Shown here: positions 49,701 through 59,654 of the stretch, piece after piece
Position numbering within the stretch: the stretch's first letter is position 1
How the letters are laid out: the number at the start of each line of letters is the position of its first letter
Source: Eutrigla gurnardus
Taxonomy: Eukaryota; Chordata; Actinopteri; Perciformes; Triglidae
Direction: 5' to 3'
Length of the DNA: 64,000 nucleotides
NCBI GenBank assembly: GCA_963514095.1
Contig: OY741280.1
Location: 16,763,663 to 16,827,662, forward strand
Program-made: the position numbers and the translations under genes
Notes under the pieces: model-generated
What the model was told of the DNA's origin: nothing
The model's database searches: none
The model's input: the letters and a program-made list of their open reading frames with translations, nothing else

Positions 49701-51160
49701 TGAATCCAAGGGCCGGCCCTGAGCATCGATTTTCATTTGGAGGGGGGAGGACCCTCCCAGCTGATCAATCTACACCAACTAGCCAGCAGCTGGCCTGGAA
49801 AGGGGGGGGGGCAGGATGCGTCTGGTCTTTGCCAGTTCATGTCCAACCCTCTTGCTTCCTCGTCACCCACTCCCCCCCGCCCCCCGCCATCCACCGCCGC
49901 CGCCACCACCTCTGAGGCCAGGGGCGGCGTGGCTGTGCTGGTAATCCCTCAATGAATGTGGGTCAGCGAGTTGGGCTTTGCCTTCGTCACTCAGCGAGGG
50001 AACAGACAGCGGGGTCGCGACCCCAGTCATACTGCGTGAACTCGCGGACGCAAACACACACACACACACACATGCCCGCGTTGGCGCTGGACGAGACAAA
50101 GACGGAAACACAAGCATCCACACACACACACACACAGACGGAAAAAGGAAACAGACACGGATGGATGAGCAGCCACACGCACAAAACTCACACAGACGAA
50201 AACAAGCAATACGCTTTTGAGCAGATCTGAAATTAGTAGAGCTGCAATGATTTGAAGATTCAAGGAACAGGAAATAAATGCTTATGGTTTGGATTTTGCT
50301 GGTGGCAGCATCACAGATGTGAATAATGGTCTGCATTTTATTAAACGCCTTTTGCAAAGTTGGAGAGATTAATTAACACGTTCGAAGGCGCCACCTTGGC
50401 CTCTGGAAATATTTTATGGACCAAATGATAAACGATGAAAAAAATAAAAAAATCGCAGGACTTAATACACTCAAACACATTTCCCACTAAAGGAAGCTGA
50501 GCCAAACCGTAGATACAGGAAGTGTCTCTGAAAACAAGACGAATGATCCATCAAGAAACAACAGAAATACCTAAAAGGATTTAAAATGTCCTACAGCTGT
50601 TGCAGCTCCTTCTTAGATATGAGTATTTGCTTTGGTTCCATCTGTTTTATATCATTATAAATTGAATATTTGGATTTTGGACTGCTATTTAAACAGAGGA
50701 AGGCATATTTCACTATTCTTTGACATTTTGCAGATGAAATGATTGAGTTTAAACAAATTAAAAGTAGGAAATGACTGTTGTTGGTTGCAGCCTTAGAGAG
50801 ATATCGTCTTCCATAATGTTACAAAGTTAAAGCACTTGTAAGTTAAGTTTATCAGCAGAAAGCATGACTGCTGAGAAACAGACGCCCAGTCGGATAGGAG
50901 CCTTGGCAGAAGCACTCGGGAGGAAAGGAGTCGACTCCTCGTGTAGCGTAGGGCACAGTGACTTGGCCCAGATAACACAGAACGAGGCTGAAGTGACTGA
51001 AATGCACAAACGAGACGGTTAAAATGAGGAGCGAGGGAGAGGAAGATAATGAAAGTCAGGAGAGGCTGCGAGACGTATCGATGGCCCGATAAGATGAAAT
51101 AACAAACAGAGGGGTTTGATCTCGTTACAGGCTTAAATCTGTCGACACATGCACACGCCT
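46721..51160. other. Intronic segment, no gene seen
   Basis: C/T- and G/A-rich stretches lie at 47430-47700 and 48000-48080 (C15 at 48066-48080). Two short (AC)n arrays lie at 50054-50072 and 50119-50136. CCG-rich short runs occur near 49890-49910. No coding frame with recognisable composition. Confidence 0.45.
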
Positions 51161-51164
51161 GAAA

Positions 51165-51305
51165 AATATCAGAGTCCTAATTAAGCTGCAGCGCATTCAA
51201 ACTTATTACCCTGCACATCATTAACATTCACCATCACCGGCGCGGCACTTTATCTGAGAGGGAGCAGGCAATCATGAAATATTCATGATTTATTAATCTG
51301 ACTAC
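51165..51305. promoter_or_regulatory. Candidate conserved noncoding element with inverted homeodomain-like sites
   Basis: TCCTAATTAAGCTGCAG (about 51175), ACATCATTAACATTCACC (about 51215) and AATCATGAA/ATA/TTCATGATT (51270-51290, perfect 9-bp arms with a 3-bp spacer) followed by TATTAATC. Unlike its neighbours it lacks low-complexity runs. The regulatory role is inferred from composition. Confidence 0.35.
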
Positions 51306-51431
51306 AGGAAAACAAACAATGGCAACCCGCGGAGTGTGACACCCCTCTCCTGCCAAAACGGCGAGGTAGCGAACGTGACTGTGCTTGCTGCTCCGAAAAT
51401 CTCCGACGGGAGGCCGCTATCAGGCGACGGC

Positions 51432-51450
51432 ACCGCCGCCGCCGCCGCCG
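51432..51450. repeat. (CCG)n trinucleotide repeat
   Basis: About six CCG units in a CpG-rich stretch (51300-51620). Confidence 0.9.
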
Positions 51451-51842
51451 AGCTGGCATTCAGGTGAACGCCGGTATGCCCGCTCATAATGGTGTTCGAC
51501 TGAGATAAGGTGGAGAGGAAGCGTCGCTGGTTTTTCTTCACTTGGCCCCAGATCGGCCGCTGCCTCTCGTTCCGTGGCATCGAGTCAACAAAATGTCAAC
51601 CGCCGCGTCGTCATAAAGAGGAGAAAAGAGAAAAAAAAGGAGAGGGGACGGGAATGGAAATGTGGCGGGAAGCCATCTCCAGCTAAATCACATCAGTGTT
51701 TCCATGTCGTTCAGAGGGAGTGGGGGAGGAGGGGAAAGTGAGGAAGAAATAAAAAAAACAAGGTAAGGGAAAGTAAAACAGGAGATGTGGAAACAACAAC
51801 CAAAACGGGAGGAACGGGAGGCGGGCCTCCTTCCTCTTTTCT

Positions 51843-51860
51843 CCCCCCCCCCCCCCCCCC
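51843..51860. repeat. C18 homopolymer
   Basis: Eighteen C, preceded by a long purine-rich stretch (51600-51830) and followed at 52074-52102 by a (CTC)n tract. Confidence 0.95.
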
Positions 51861-52957
51861 TCAGCCACTCCAGCTTCTGAGAGGATTTTCTCAAGTGGGA
51901 ACATTTCTGCTGATGACACCGTCGTGAAAATGAAACCGTCGCCGACTCCTAATGGGAAGAAAAAGAAAAGAAATCCCACGACGCTCGCAATTTTCTGGAC
52001 TCTCTATTCCTTTAGGTGCAGCTCACTCTGGCATGTGCCACGCACTATTATCACTCAATCTCACACCCACTTGCTCTTCTTCTCCTCCTCCTCCTCCTCC
52101 TTCCACGCACAGACAACACCGACACATCTAATGCGTCTCCTCTCGACTTTTCTCATTCTCTAAAAATCGCACCCTTCACTCGGCTCTCCCGCTGCCCTTC
52201 CACTCTCGTTTCCGTGTCCGCTGTCCCTCGGGTGACCTTGAGCGGCAGCTGCCAGCGAAGTAGCTAAAGCACAAAGTCAATACGAGCCAACAAAGCTGGT
52301 TAAGTATTAAATGGGGGGATGATGAGGCCGCCGTCAGCCGGAGAAAGGCTCCACAAAGAGCAGATCAAAAAGGGAAATGCGCCCAGTCTGAATGCACGCG
52401 TAATGTAATGGAACACTTAATAGCAATAACGATGCGCGATTGCCTCGTGACATTAGATACAGCTTATATTTTTTTTTTTTGCTTGCAAAGTGGAACGGGA
52501 AGCACTTACGGTCCTCAATGTGGGGCTACACATGAAGTAAGAACACCACGGTGTAAGGGAAAATCACTTTAGGCCTCTTTAGGTGACAATTCCATGAAAC
52601 ATCCACACCTAGTGATTCATTATTAAAAACAGGAAGTCCATCAAATGTCACTTCCTATGTAAAAGCAGAAAAACAGCACACATCTGTGCCAGGAAAGGTG
52701 GATTAGTCACCACGAGGCGTAGCACTGCAGTGAAATCACACTTCACGTGAATTTTTTTTTTTTTTTAAATGTGGGGGCCTGTAATAGCCTTTCACTGTCC
52801 TCTCCCAGGATCATTGTCAGCAGCGTTGCAAACTCACTGGATAATGTAGCAGTGAATGGGGCCTTTCATCAGCGCTTGGCCATGAAAGTGGACCAGAGTG
52901 ACTCCAATTGAAAGCTACTGCAGCTAAGAAAATCAATTGAATGAATGTGCGGAGCGT

Positions 52958-52958
<1 letters not shown>
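51861..52958. other. Intronic segment, no gene seen
   Basis: Contains the (CTC)n tract at 52074-52102 and T runs near 52471 and 52751-52764. No coding or mobile feature is recognised. Confidence 0.5.

Positions 52959-52991
<33 letters not shown>
52959..52991. repeat. (GT)n microsatellite
   Basis: About 16 GT units; short GT runs also occur at 53165-53178. Confidence 0.96.
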
Positions 52992-52992
<1 letters not shown>

Positions 52993-54977
52993 ATGGCGGT
53001 CCAAGCTCTTATATACCGGCTCCCAGCCTGCCTTCCCGCTGCTGCATTCCTTTGTAGAGCAGCATTCCTCCGGAAGGCAACGGGGTCAAAGGTCGGGAGG
53101 CGAAGATGGTTCTCCGACGCAACTCGGCCCCACAGCGCCGGCGTGCATGTGTCCACGTGTGGGCGTGTGTGTGTGTGCGTTTGAAGCGGCGGGCGGATGC
53201 ATATTGATCGCAAACAACCGAGCAGATAAGGCCGGAGCGGACCGCATCCCTTCTTGTGTGTTCAGAAGTTGTGAGTCATGCCACATTCGAAGTGCATCCA
53301 GGTATGTACATATAATAGTGCGCAGGCCTGCCTTGGCAGCGTTCCCTCCTCAACCGCTAACAGCTGCTCTGACACGTGTGTGCATTCCTGAGTCGGCGTT
53401 ACAGCGTCCCCCGTAAGGCATCGGGACCGCTGCACACGGACCCGTTTACCTCACAGAGCTACGTCAGGGTTTTATGTTTGAAAAAACACATGCACGGCTT
53501 GATTTAAATTAGATTGAAATGAAAGGCATCAGTTTGATTAAAATCTAAACAGGCCTCTAAATCACAACAGGGAGGGGAGAAATGCTAAAATGTATCAGTT
53601 TTCACTGTGTTGACTGTGTTTTGGCCAGATGCCATAAGTAGACCATCTAAATCAAAATTAAATCCAGCAAAATTCCAAAAAAACACAAGAGAAGAAAAGT
53701 GAAACAAAGCACAAGTAAATAAGCAACAGAAAAAAGCCAGCTGCATGCTAAATACTTTTAAGGTGGATTTGTTTTTGAGTTCCAGCAGAATGAGATGTTG
53801 GAACCGAGATGACTAACAGGCAGCGATATTGATCGGAAATAAATCAACCGTGAGGCAGTGGAAACAGTGGAAAGGTTGGGCGGCGAACGCTCCGGGTTCC
53901 CCTGAACTCGCTGCGATCGGCCGTGTCAATCAGCTGATTGCGGCGCCGAGATGTTACCCAGGCGCACCTCTGAGAAAACAAGGCCAGATCCTGTCAGGGG
54001 GTGGGGGGGGGAGCCGTGAGCGGGGCAGAGGTGGGCTGTCCGGAGACAACTGGAATGTCAGATAATGGATGACATATCTCTCCAGGTGACACCGAGCCCA
54101 AAGGCACCCAGGGAAGACGGCGAGGGAAGAGAATGAGCGTGTGAGAGGAGGAAAAAAAAAAAAGAGGATGACGAATGGATAGACAAGTGTATGCTTGTAA
54201 AGTTTTCGTTAGAGATCCCTTTTTGGTATCATCAGTCTGTGAGGAGAGTTCACTACAAGTTCAAGGACGGTCACTTCCTCCCTCAAACCAGAAGACGTCT
54301 GCTTAAAAGAAATCTCTCTTATCTTCCCCCGCAGCTCCTTTTCTCCATCGATCCAATGGAAGTATGTGCAACTGAACTTTCCATACGTTCCCCATCCATC
54401 CTTCGCCTTCACCTTGACATGCCGTGCGTACGGGAGCGATGTCGACAGGTGCTGTTATCACACGCCCGAGTGTATCCAGGCTTTACAGCACAAACACACA
54501 AACGGGGAGGCAATGGACAGGTTGATAAACGCAGATCAAGCCCATGTCACTCACAGACCAGTGAACCCGACAGCGGAGTTCACTACGTAATCCAGCCATG
54601 TAAACATCACACGGCGCCGCCTTCTACATTAAAACATGCCAAGCATTCGAGTGCAGCTGTTGATCCCCAAAGGGGGAATCGTTAATTACACGACTTGACA
54701 AACAACACACAAAAAAAAAACGGGACATCTCCGAAATTAGAGGTAATCAACTGTCCCTGGGGGCTAAGTGGGAAGGATGGCAACTAACTCCTGGAAACGC
54801 AGCTGATAATTAACCCATTACGGCTGATGTATTTGCACTAAATCGCTTCATAATGCAACCAAACTTCCCCCCCTCCCACCCACGTGCCCACCGTGCTCAA
54901 CTTGCATCACCTTCATGGGAAGCTGCACTGGTTTTCGTTTTGTTTTGTCATCACAAAGTCACAAGAGCTGCGACACT
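52992..54977. other. Intronic segment, no gene seen
   Basis: CpG-containing at 53000-53250 and 53880-54000, with a G-rich run at 54000-54012. No protein-like frame. Confidence 0.45.
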
Positions 54978-55001
54978 ACACACACACACACACACACACA
55001 A
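54978..55001. repeat. (AC)n microsatellite
   Basis: About 12 AC units. Confidence 0.96.
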
Positions 55002-55129
55002 AACTCTCACCATCGACTTTCACTTAATTTGCACCGAGAGCAGGGTGCAAATCAAAACGTGTCCCTGCATATCCCGGTAAAGGCTGCAGTGTTCCCATGG
55101 GGTGGAGGTGGAAGGGGTGAATTCCTTCA

Positions 55130-55212
55130 TAGGGAAAGGGAGGGAGGGAGGGGAGTGTTGGAGGGAGGAGGTGGTGGTGTGGTAGGGGGTATGGGGGGGG
55201 GGGTGTCCAGGG
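55130..55212 (+). repeat. G-rich tract with quadruplex potential
   Basis: At least eight runs of three or more G within about 80 bases on the + strand (AGGGAGGGAGGGAGGGG, then GGGAGG, GGTGGTGG, AGGGGG and a G10-type run). In the ext1 transcript this reads as a C-rich tract about 400 nt into intron 1. Confidence 0.85.
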
Positions 55213-55386
55213 AGCTAATAGACTGGCTTTTACTTGCTTGCAAGGGAGCATGGGAGGGTGAAAAGCAGTCATGTAGTGGGGGACATAAAACGGTTGGTTA
55301 ACTGGGAGCTGCAGCCGGATCGCCATCACTCCCAGTTCATCAGTTAGGCTGATTTATACCAGATTTAAAGAGAGGGGCAGAGACGC

Positions 55387-55388
<2 letters not shown>

Positions 55389-55476
<88 letters not shown>
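55389..55476. repeat. (AC)n microsatellite close to ext1 exon 1
   Basis: About 44 uninterrupted AC units, starting about 130 bp into intron 1. In the ext1 transcript this is a (GU)n tract. Confidence 0.98.
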
Positions 55477-55478
<2 letters not shown>

Positions 55479-55603
55479 TGGGAAGCCTGCAGTCTATGGG
55501 TGACAGCTCCAACCGCGTGCATCTCTTGTGCATAAAAGTTTGAGAGCATCAAAAGACCCCCTCCACCCCCCCACCCACCAATCAAACTGGACTATGACTC
55601 GCC

Positions 55604-55609
55604 ACTTAC
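55604..55609 (-). other. ext1: Splice donor of ext1 exon 1
   Basis: Read on the minus strand, the coding sequence GAC AA is followed at once by GTAAGT, a consensus 5' splice site. The junction splits a Lys codon after its second base (phase 2). From memory, human EXT1 exon 1 also ends in phase 2 (coding base 962), and the fish exon has 944 coding bases, 18 fewer, so the phase is conserved. Confidence 0.93.
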
Positions 55610-56553
55610 TTGTCGTACTCCGCGTTGTCCTTGTCGCAGCGCGCGTCCTTGTGCTTCTGCCAGTCCTTGCCGTGCTTGCAGGTGGTGAGCAGCACCACGT
55701 CCTCCGCGTTGTGGACGTGGTGTAAGGCATTCCTGGTGTCCGAGCCGATGCCCGTCAGGTAGCGCTTCCCCTTGAACACCAGCATGTACTTGCGGAAAGG
55801 CGGGATGGAGTTGTACTTGAGGAAGCCCCTCTCCCCGCCGGTGCGCGGGTGCTCCTTGGAGAAGAGGGGGATGGACACGTCGAAGTTGGGCCTGAAGTTC
55901 TCGGTGCTGATGCTGGCCTTGGCCAACATGGCCTGGCCGATGTCGAAGCCCAGGTCTTCCGTGTAGTCCGGCCAGGTGCCCGAGTACAAGTTAAATATGA
56001 GGTGGTTCCTGCCGTCGTTCCACAGGGGCAGGTTCTGCACCTTGGTCTTCAAGTTGTGGACGTATTGCGGGGACAGCTGGTCCCGGTCCAGCGTGTCCAG
56101 ACTCAGGATGAACAGGCACGCCTGTCCCGGGTCCGAGGTGTAGAACCTGGAGCCCTCGATGGTGGACAAAATATTCTGATAACTCTCCGAGATCTTCTCG
56201 CCCTTCTGCTGCGGGTAGACGTAAACTTTGAATCCGTTCCGCTGACACGGAGCGAAGTCAAAGCAGGAGTCCACGCGGCACCGCTTGCCCCTGTAAACAC
56301 TCGTGTTGACGTCCCTCTTCTGCCGCGGGGATATGTGCACGTTGTACTCCTCGGTGTCCGTCTGGTCCCACGGCAGGAAGAGGTGTAACGGGTCCGAGAA
56401 GTGAGGCCAGGGCTGGTCGGGCCGGTACCCATTCCGGCTGCGGTCGTGCCGGCTCCTGCTCGCCGCGGGAAGTTGAACCCCTCCGAGGTAGAAGAGAAGC
56501 ACCAGACACGCACCGGCGGAGAGCAGGATCAGGTAGCGTTTTTTGGCCTGCAT
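55610..56553 (-). CDS. ext1: EXT1 (exostosin-1) first coding exon, partial CDS
   Basis: EXT1 is the Golgi/ER glycosyltransferase that, in complex with EXT2, polymerises heparan sulfate by adding alternating GlcA and GlcNAc. The exon encodes 314 complete codons plus two bases of a Lys codon. Residues 1-7 (MQAKKRY) are the short basic cytosolic tail; about 8-28 are a hydrophobic signal-anchor (type II membrane protein); 29-100 are a variable stem, with an N-glycosylation sequon NTS at 83-85; from about 105 the GT47 exostosin domain starts (FKVYVYPQQKGEK, then YVHNL, NLYSGTWPDYTED, KGKRYLTGIGSDTRN). Cys 92, 97, 103, 146, 292 and 306 match cysteines in human EXT1 as I recall it, with the fish stem about 6 residues shorter. 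Arg274 in SDTRN corresponds to human Arg280, a multiple-exostoses mutation site. The start is the Met giving the conserved N-terminus. The open frame ends three bases beyond the donor GTAAGT (minus strand, 55609-55604), so the stop codon there is intronic. Teleosts have more than one ext1 copy; I cannot tell which this is. Confidence 0.97.
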
Positions 56554-57300
56554 GTGTCCTGGGAACGGGGGCGAGTCGTGCGGGAATAAGAAATGTAAAG
56601 TGGCCCGAAGTTAGGCTCTCACCAACCTCGGCTACACCGCTCCATCCTCCGGCAGCCTCCAAGGATCCCCAACCCCCCTTCTGCGTATTCGGTTCCCAAA
56701 TCCAGCAATTGATCCAGTGCATGTGGGCGATTTTTTATTATTTATTAAAAGTGTTGTCCCGTTGTCCCTCTTCTGTAGAGTTGCTCCATGTCGCGCAGCG
56801 CCTACAGCGGGGCTGAGGTGCCTGTGTGGGGGGGAGGGAAGGGACTCCGGTGCCGCGCGGAGCTTCTCGGACACAATCCCACGCAGGCTTCTCCTCCGCC
56901 GGGGAAAAACTGTCCCGACAGCCGCCTCGGAAGTCTCTCCACGCCGGGTGGACAGCGGCAGCGGTCCCCGAGGCTCTCCCAGACGGAAAGGTAGACTCCG
57001 GCTTCTGGATGTTTAAACTCGGTTTGACCAGCGAAGTCGCAGAGCTCGAATCCAAATGCCTCCGGGGTGAAATTCGTATATCTTCCCCCCCTCCCTGCCC
57101 GCTTTTTTTTTAATCACTCCATAGTCCCGTGCGAAGACGAGCGGAGGAAGAAGAAGAAAAACCCGGGGAGAAGCGTCGCAGCACGGGGCGCAGCTCAGCG
57201 GTACAACTGTAACCTGACGAATCCCTGCATTTCTCTCCTTATTTATCACAGCCCTCCCCGCACACTGCACTCGCCGATATCACGTAAAAAAATAAAAAAA
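56554..57300 (-). other. ext1: Probable 5' UTR of ext1
   Basis: This is CpG-rich sequence directly upstream of the EXT1 start codon on the minus strand. No splice acceptor is needed, because the first exon of vertebrate EXT1 holds both the 5' UTR and the first coding part. The bases just before the ATG are GGACAC, so position -3 is C and the Kozak context is not optimal. Several upstream ATGs open unrelated frames of up to about 105 codons, such as those starting near 56874 and 57055; these might act as uORFs but show no family resemblance. The right boundary, which is the transcription start, is a guess. Confidence 0.5.
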
Positions 57301-57610
57301 ACCTCATCGGCTCGGAGCCGCTCTGCAAGCGAAGTTACCGGGTCGGAGACACGAGGCGAGACGGACGCTAACCTCGCACCGGGGTCGACTCGCGGAGGGG
57401 AAACGCTCGCGGAAAAAAAGACGGGATTCCTTGATCCTAGTGTCCAATTACCGAGTGCTCAGATGTCCCGATTGTTAGTCGGTAACATTCCAATCCCGAC
57501 ACGACGGCAGCTGACGCGCAGTCCCAGCGATGCCCACCGGCGCCGCTGATTGGTCCGCGCGTGGGAGCGGAAAAGGCGGGACTTGCGGGGAATGCACCCA
57601 TTCATAACCA
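57240..57610 (-). promoter_or_regulatory. ext1: Candidate ext1 core/proximal promoter (CpG island type)
   Basis: On the minus strand this lies 0.7-1.05 kb upstream of the ext1 ATG. It contains an inverted CCAAT box (ATTGG on the + strand at 57549-57553, read GGACCAATCAG on the minus strand), a GC box (GGCGGG at 57575-57580), and a further inverted CCAAT-like motif near 57489. CpG is dense from about 56.0 to 57.6 kb and drops sharply beyond, where a 16-base T run (57632-57647) begins AT-rich sequence. No clear TATA box stands out. The assignment rests on position and on these NF-Y/Sp1-type motifs; the start site is not determined. Confidence 0.55.
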
Positions 57611-58101
57611 AGGAGCTCCGCATGTGCAACGTTTTTTTTTTTTTTTTGTAATTGTGCGCCTATGGAAGTTGTGTGGAGATCAAAGAGCACCGCACTGAGA
57701 CAGATTTCCACTGAGATGTTGTTTTGTGAGAATAATATACATAATTTATGGCTTTTTATCCATGGTTGCTTTTACTTATTTATGAATCTATATTGATTTT
57801 AATGTCATAATCATATTCTTCATGTCCATAGAGAAGTTGTTAGTTTTTTCCCCACATAAAGCTGACGCAATGCTCCACAGATTGTCTCAACATGGCCTTT
57901 TTCTGTTATATTCACTAACCCTTTAACCTTAATGTGTCCAATTTTGATTTTGTAGCCATAAATATTGCAATAATGAGTAATGAGTGAAGCAAAATGAGTG
58001 GAGCAAAATGAGTGGAGCAAAAATCTTGGCGCAGGATATGCTGGCAATTGTTCATATTGAGCACTTACTGTGGGTTGCACATATGTATGTATCTATTTTA
58101 A
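57611..58101. other. AT-rich upstream sequence with a short tandem repeat
   Basis: AT-rich sequence begins with a T16 run (57632-57647). A 14-bp unit, AAAATGAGTGGAGC, is repeated about 2.5-3 times at 57982-58022. Nothing coding is seen. Confidence 0.6.
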
Positions 58102-58120
58102 ATATATATATATATATACA

Positions 58121-58173
<53 letters not shown>

Positions 58174-58174
58174 A
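58102..58174. repeat. (AT)n microsatellite
   Basis: About 70 bases of alternating AT with small interruptions (ACAG, TGTA); self-complementary. Confidence 0.97.
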
Positions 58175-58414
58175 CCTATTTCTTTTCATATTTACATATT
58201 TTTCATATTTAACAGATACGGTGCACTGTATATTGCACACACATCATTTATTTATTCAAGATCTCCCAAACAGTAGTGGGCCTGTCAGTTAATTTTTTTT
58301 AATATTCAGTTCAGAAGCACTAACTAATTAATGACATAATACTTACACATTTGTTTGTTTACGTGCTTATTGTCCTATACTAACAAACCTTCACAACAAT
58401 GTCACCAATTGCAT

Positions 58415-58505
58415 TTTAAGGGGGAGAGGGTATGGCATGCATCTGGAATCAAACCAGGGATGTCACATGATCTCAACCTCCAGACCACCAGGGCGCCCGT
58501 CCAAG
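58415..58505 (-). mobile_element. tRNA-Glu-like SINE fragment
   Basis: On the minus strand, GCCCTGGTGGTCTGGAGGTT resembles the 5' half of eukaryotic tRNA-Glu, whose sequence has TGGTGGTCTAGTGGTT; this covers the A box (58479-58490). GGTTTGATTCC (58445-58455) is a B box with one change. The body continues as ATGCCATACCCTCTCCCCC, as in common fish tRNA-derived SINEs. The intervening bases do not fold as a functional tRNA, and no 3' tail is attached. Confidence 0.7.
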
Positions 58506-59300
58506 TAAAAGTAGAAAATTAGCATGGTCTGCTGTCAGGCAGTTTTCATGAGGAACCGGAATCCCGAACCCACAGTCCTGACAACAGTGCAGAGCAAATG
58601 CCAAAGCCACAATAGTAAGACGAGCCCCGTGTAACATGTTGTAACATATCGCCTGCAAGACTCTGTTGAAAAGAATGATGTTATTGGTAATTTGTGAAAG
58701 AAATAATTAACATAGGAAGGCGTTTCATGAGAATAACTTGTTGGAAGTCAACCTCAGACCAAAGTTTTCTCGTATCTTGCAGCAGCAAAGTGACACAGCA
58801 GTGTCAACCCCCTTGACAAGGAAATTAATAGAAGACGAGCGGTCCTCGCTGAGTGTCACCACGCCTCATAAGCCCGCGTAATCCTCCCCACTGCCATTTG
58901 GTGGCAAAACACTCCGGCTGGGTGAAGAGGCCATCCTCATTTTTCATCGGCCAATTAGCTCAGAAGAGGGGGACTAATTAGCGGGGCTGGCTGGGAGACA
59001 GGCCAGGATCCTGCGGTTGGCCGGCGCTCATCGTCGGAAAATATGCTGGTGATGAAGAGGCCTGGATGCTGTTCCAGAGGGCTGCTCCTGTCTTAGTTGT
59101 TCCGCTTAATCCAATCTCAAGCAGGCCATATAGGAAAGTTTTGCAGACTGAAAGAAAAAAAAAAAGATATGAAGACTGAATTATCTGTCTGTGGCCATTT
59201 GCTCCCAGTAACAGACAGTAGCTTTCTATTTTTCTCCTTAGAACGTCAACTCTGGCAAACTTAGCACCACTGCTTCTCTTTTGCCTCTGGGACTTTGCAC

Positions 59301-59654
59301 TTAAAGGTCCCATATTGTAAAAAGTGAGATTTTCATATCTTATTTTTATTATTTGGCATATTGGCTCTATATAAACACTGAAAATATCAAAACGGGGAAG
59401 TTTTTGGCGGTTCCATCCTCCAGTCCACACAAAGTGTCCTTAGGCAAGGAATACTGAACCCGAAATTGCCCTGAAGGCTGAGCAATGGGTGTGAGAATGT
59501 GCGTAAGGTGTTTAATTAGAATACAAGTATATTCAAATACGCGGCGTGATAAAAGTTAACTGTTTTTTTGATCATCAAAGCATGTAAACAGGTTCTAGAA
59601 GAAACCCCAAATACAAGTACGAACCTGAAAACGGGCACGACACGTCTCCTTTAA
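59301..59654 (+). mobile_element. MITE-like element with nested repeat
   Basis: The left end TTAAAGGTCCCATATTGT and the interior AAAGTGAGATTTTCATATC and GAAACCCCAAATACAAGTA match a short element I recall as very common in percomorph genomes. Its right end should mirror the left; here it is decayed (TCCTTTAA at 59647-59654 is still complementary to TTAAAGGA). In the middle (about 59430-59500) is a foreign-looking block, AGTGTCCTTAGGCAAGG and AAATTGCCCTGAAGGCTG, that resembles a different fish repeat; it may be a nested insertion. Confidence 0.65.

Noticed and set aside
55849..56388. A 179-codon + strand open frame
   Set aside because: It is antisense to the EXT1 exon; GC-rich coding sequence opens long antisense frames. 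EXT1 is clearly the real frame.
56103..56722. Minus-strand frames of 136 and 154 codons overlapping EXT1 in other frames
   Set aside because: They are shadow frames with Arg/Thr/Pro-rich composition forced by the EXT1 codons.
58102..58174. Long AT palindrome as a cruciform or origin element
   Set aside because: It is a simple (AT)n microsatellite; self-complementarity is automatic.
58415..58505. Possible functional tRNA-Glu gene
   Set aside because: The middle of the molecule does not fit an anticodon arm, the T-arm is altered and the body continues as SINE sequence.
58550..58610. A second B-box-like motif (minus strand GGTTCGGGATTCC)
   Set aside because: Two extra bases inside the box and no A box at proper spacing.
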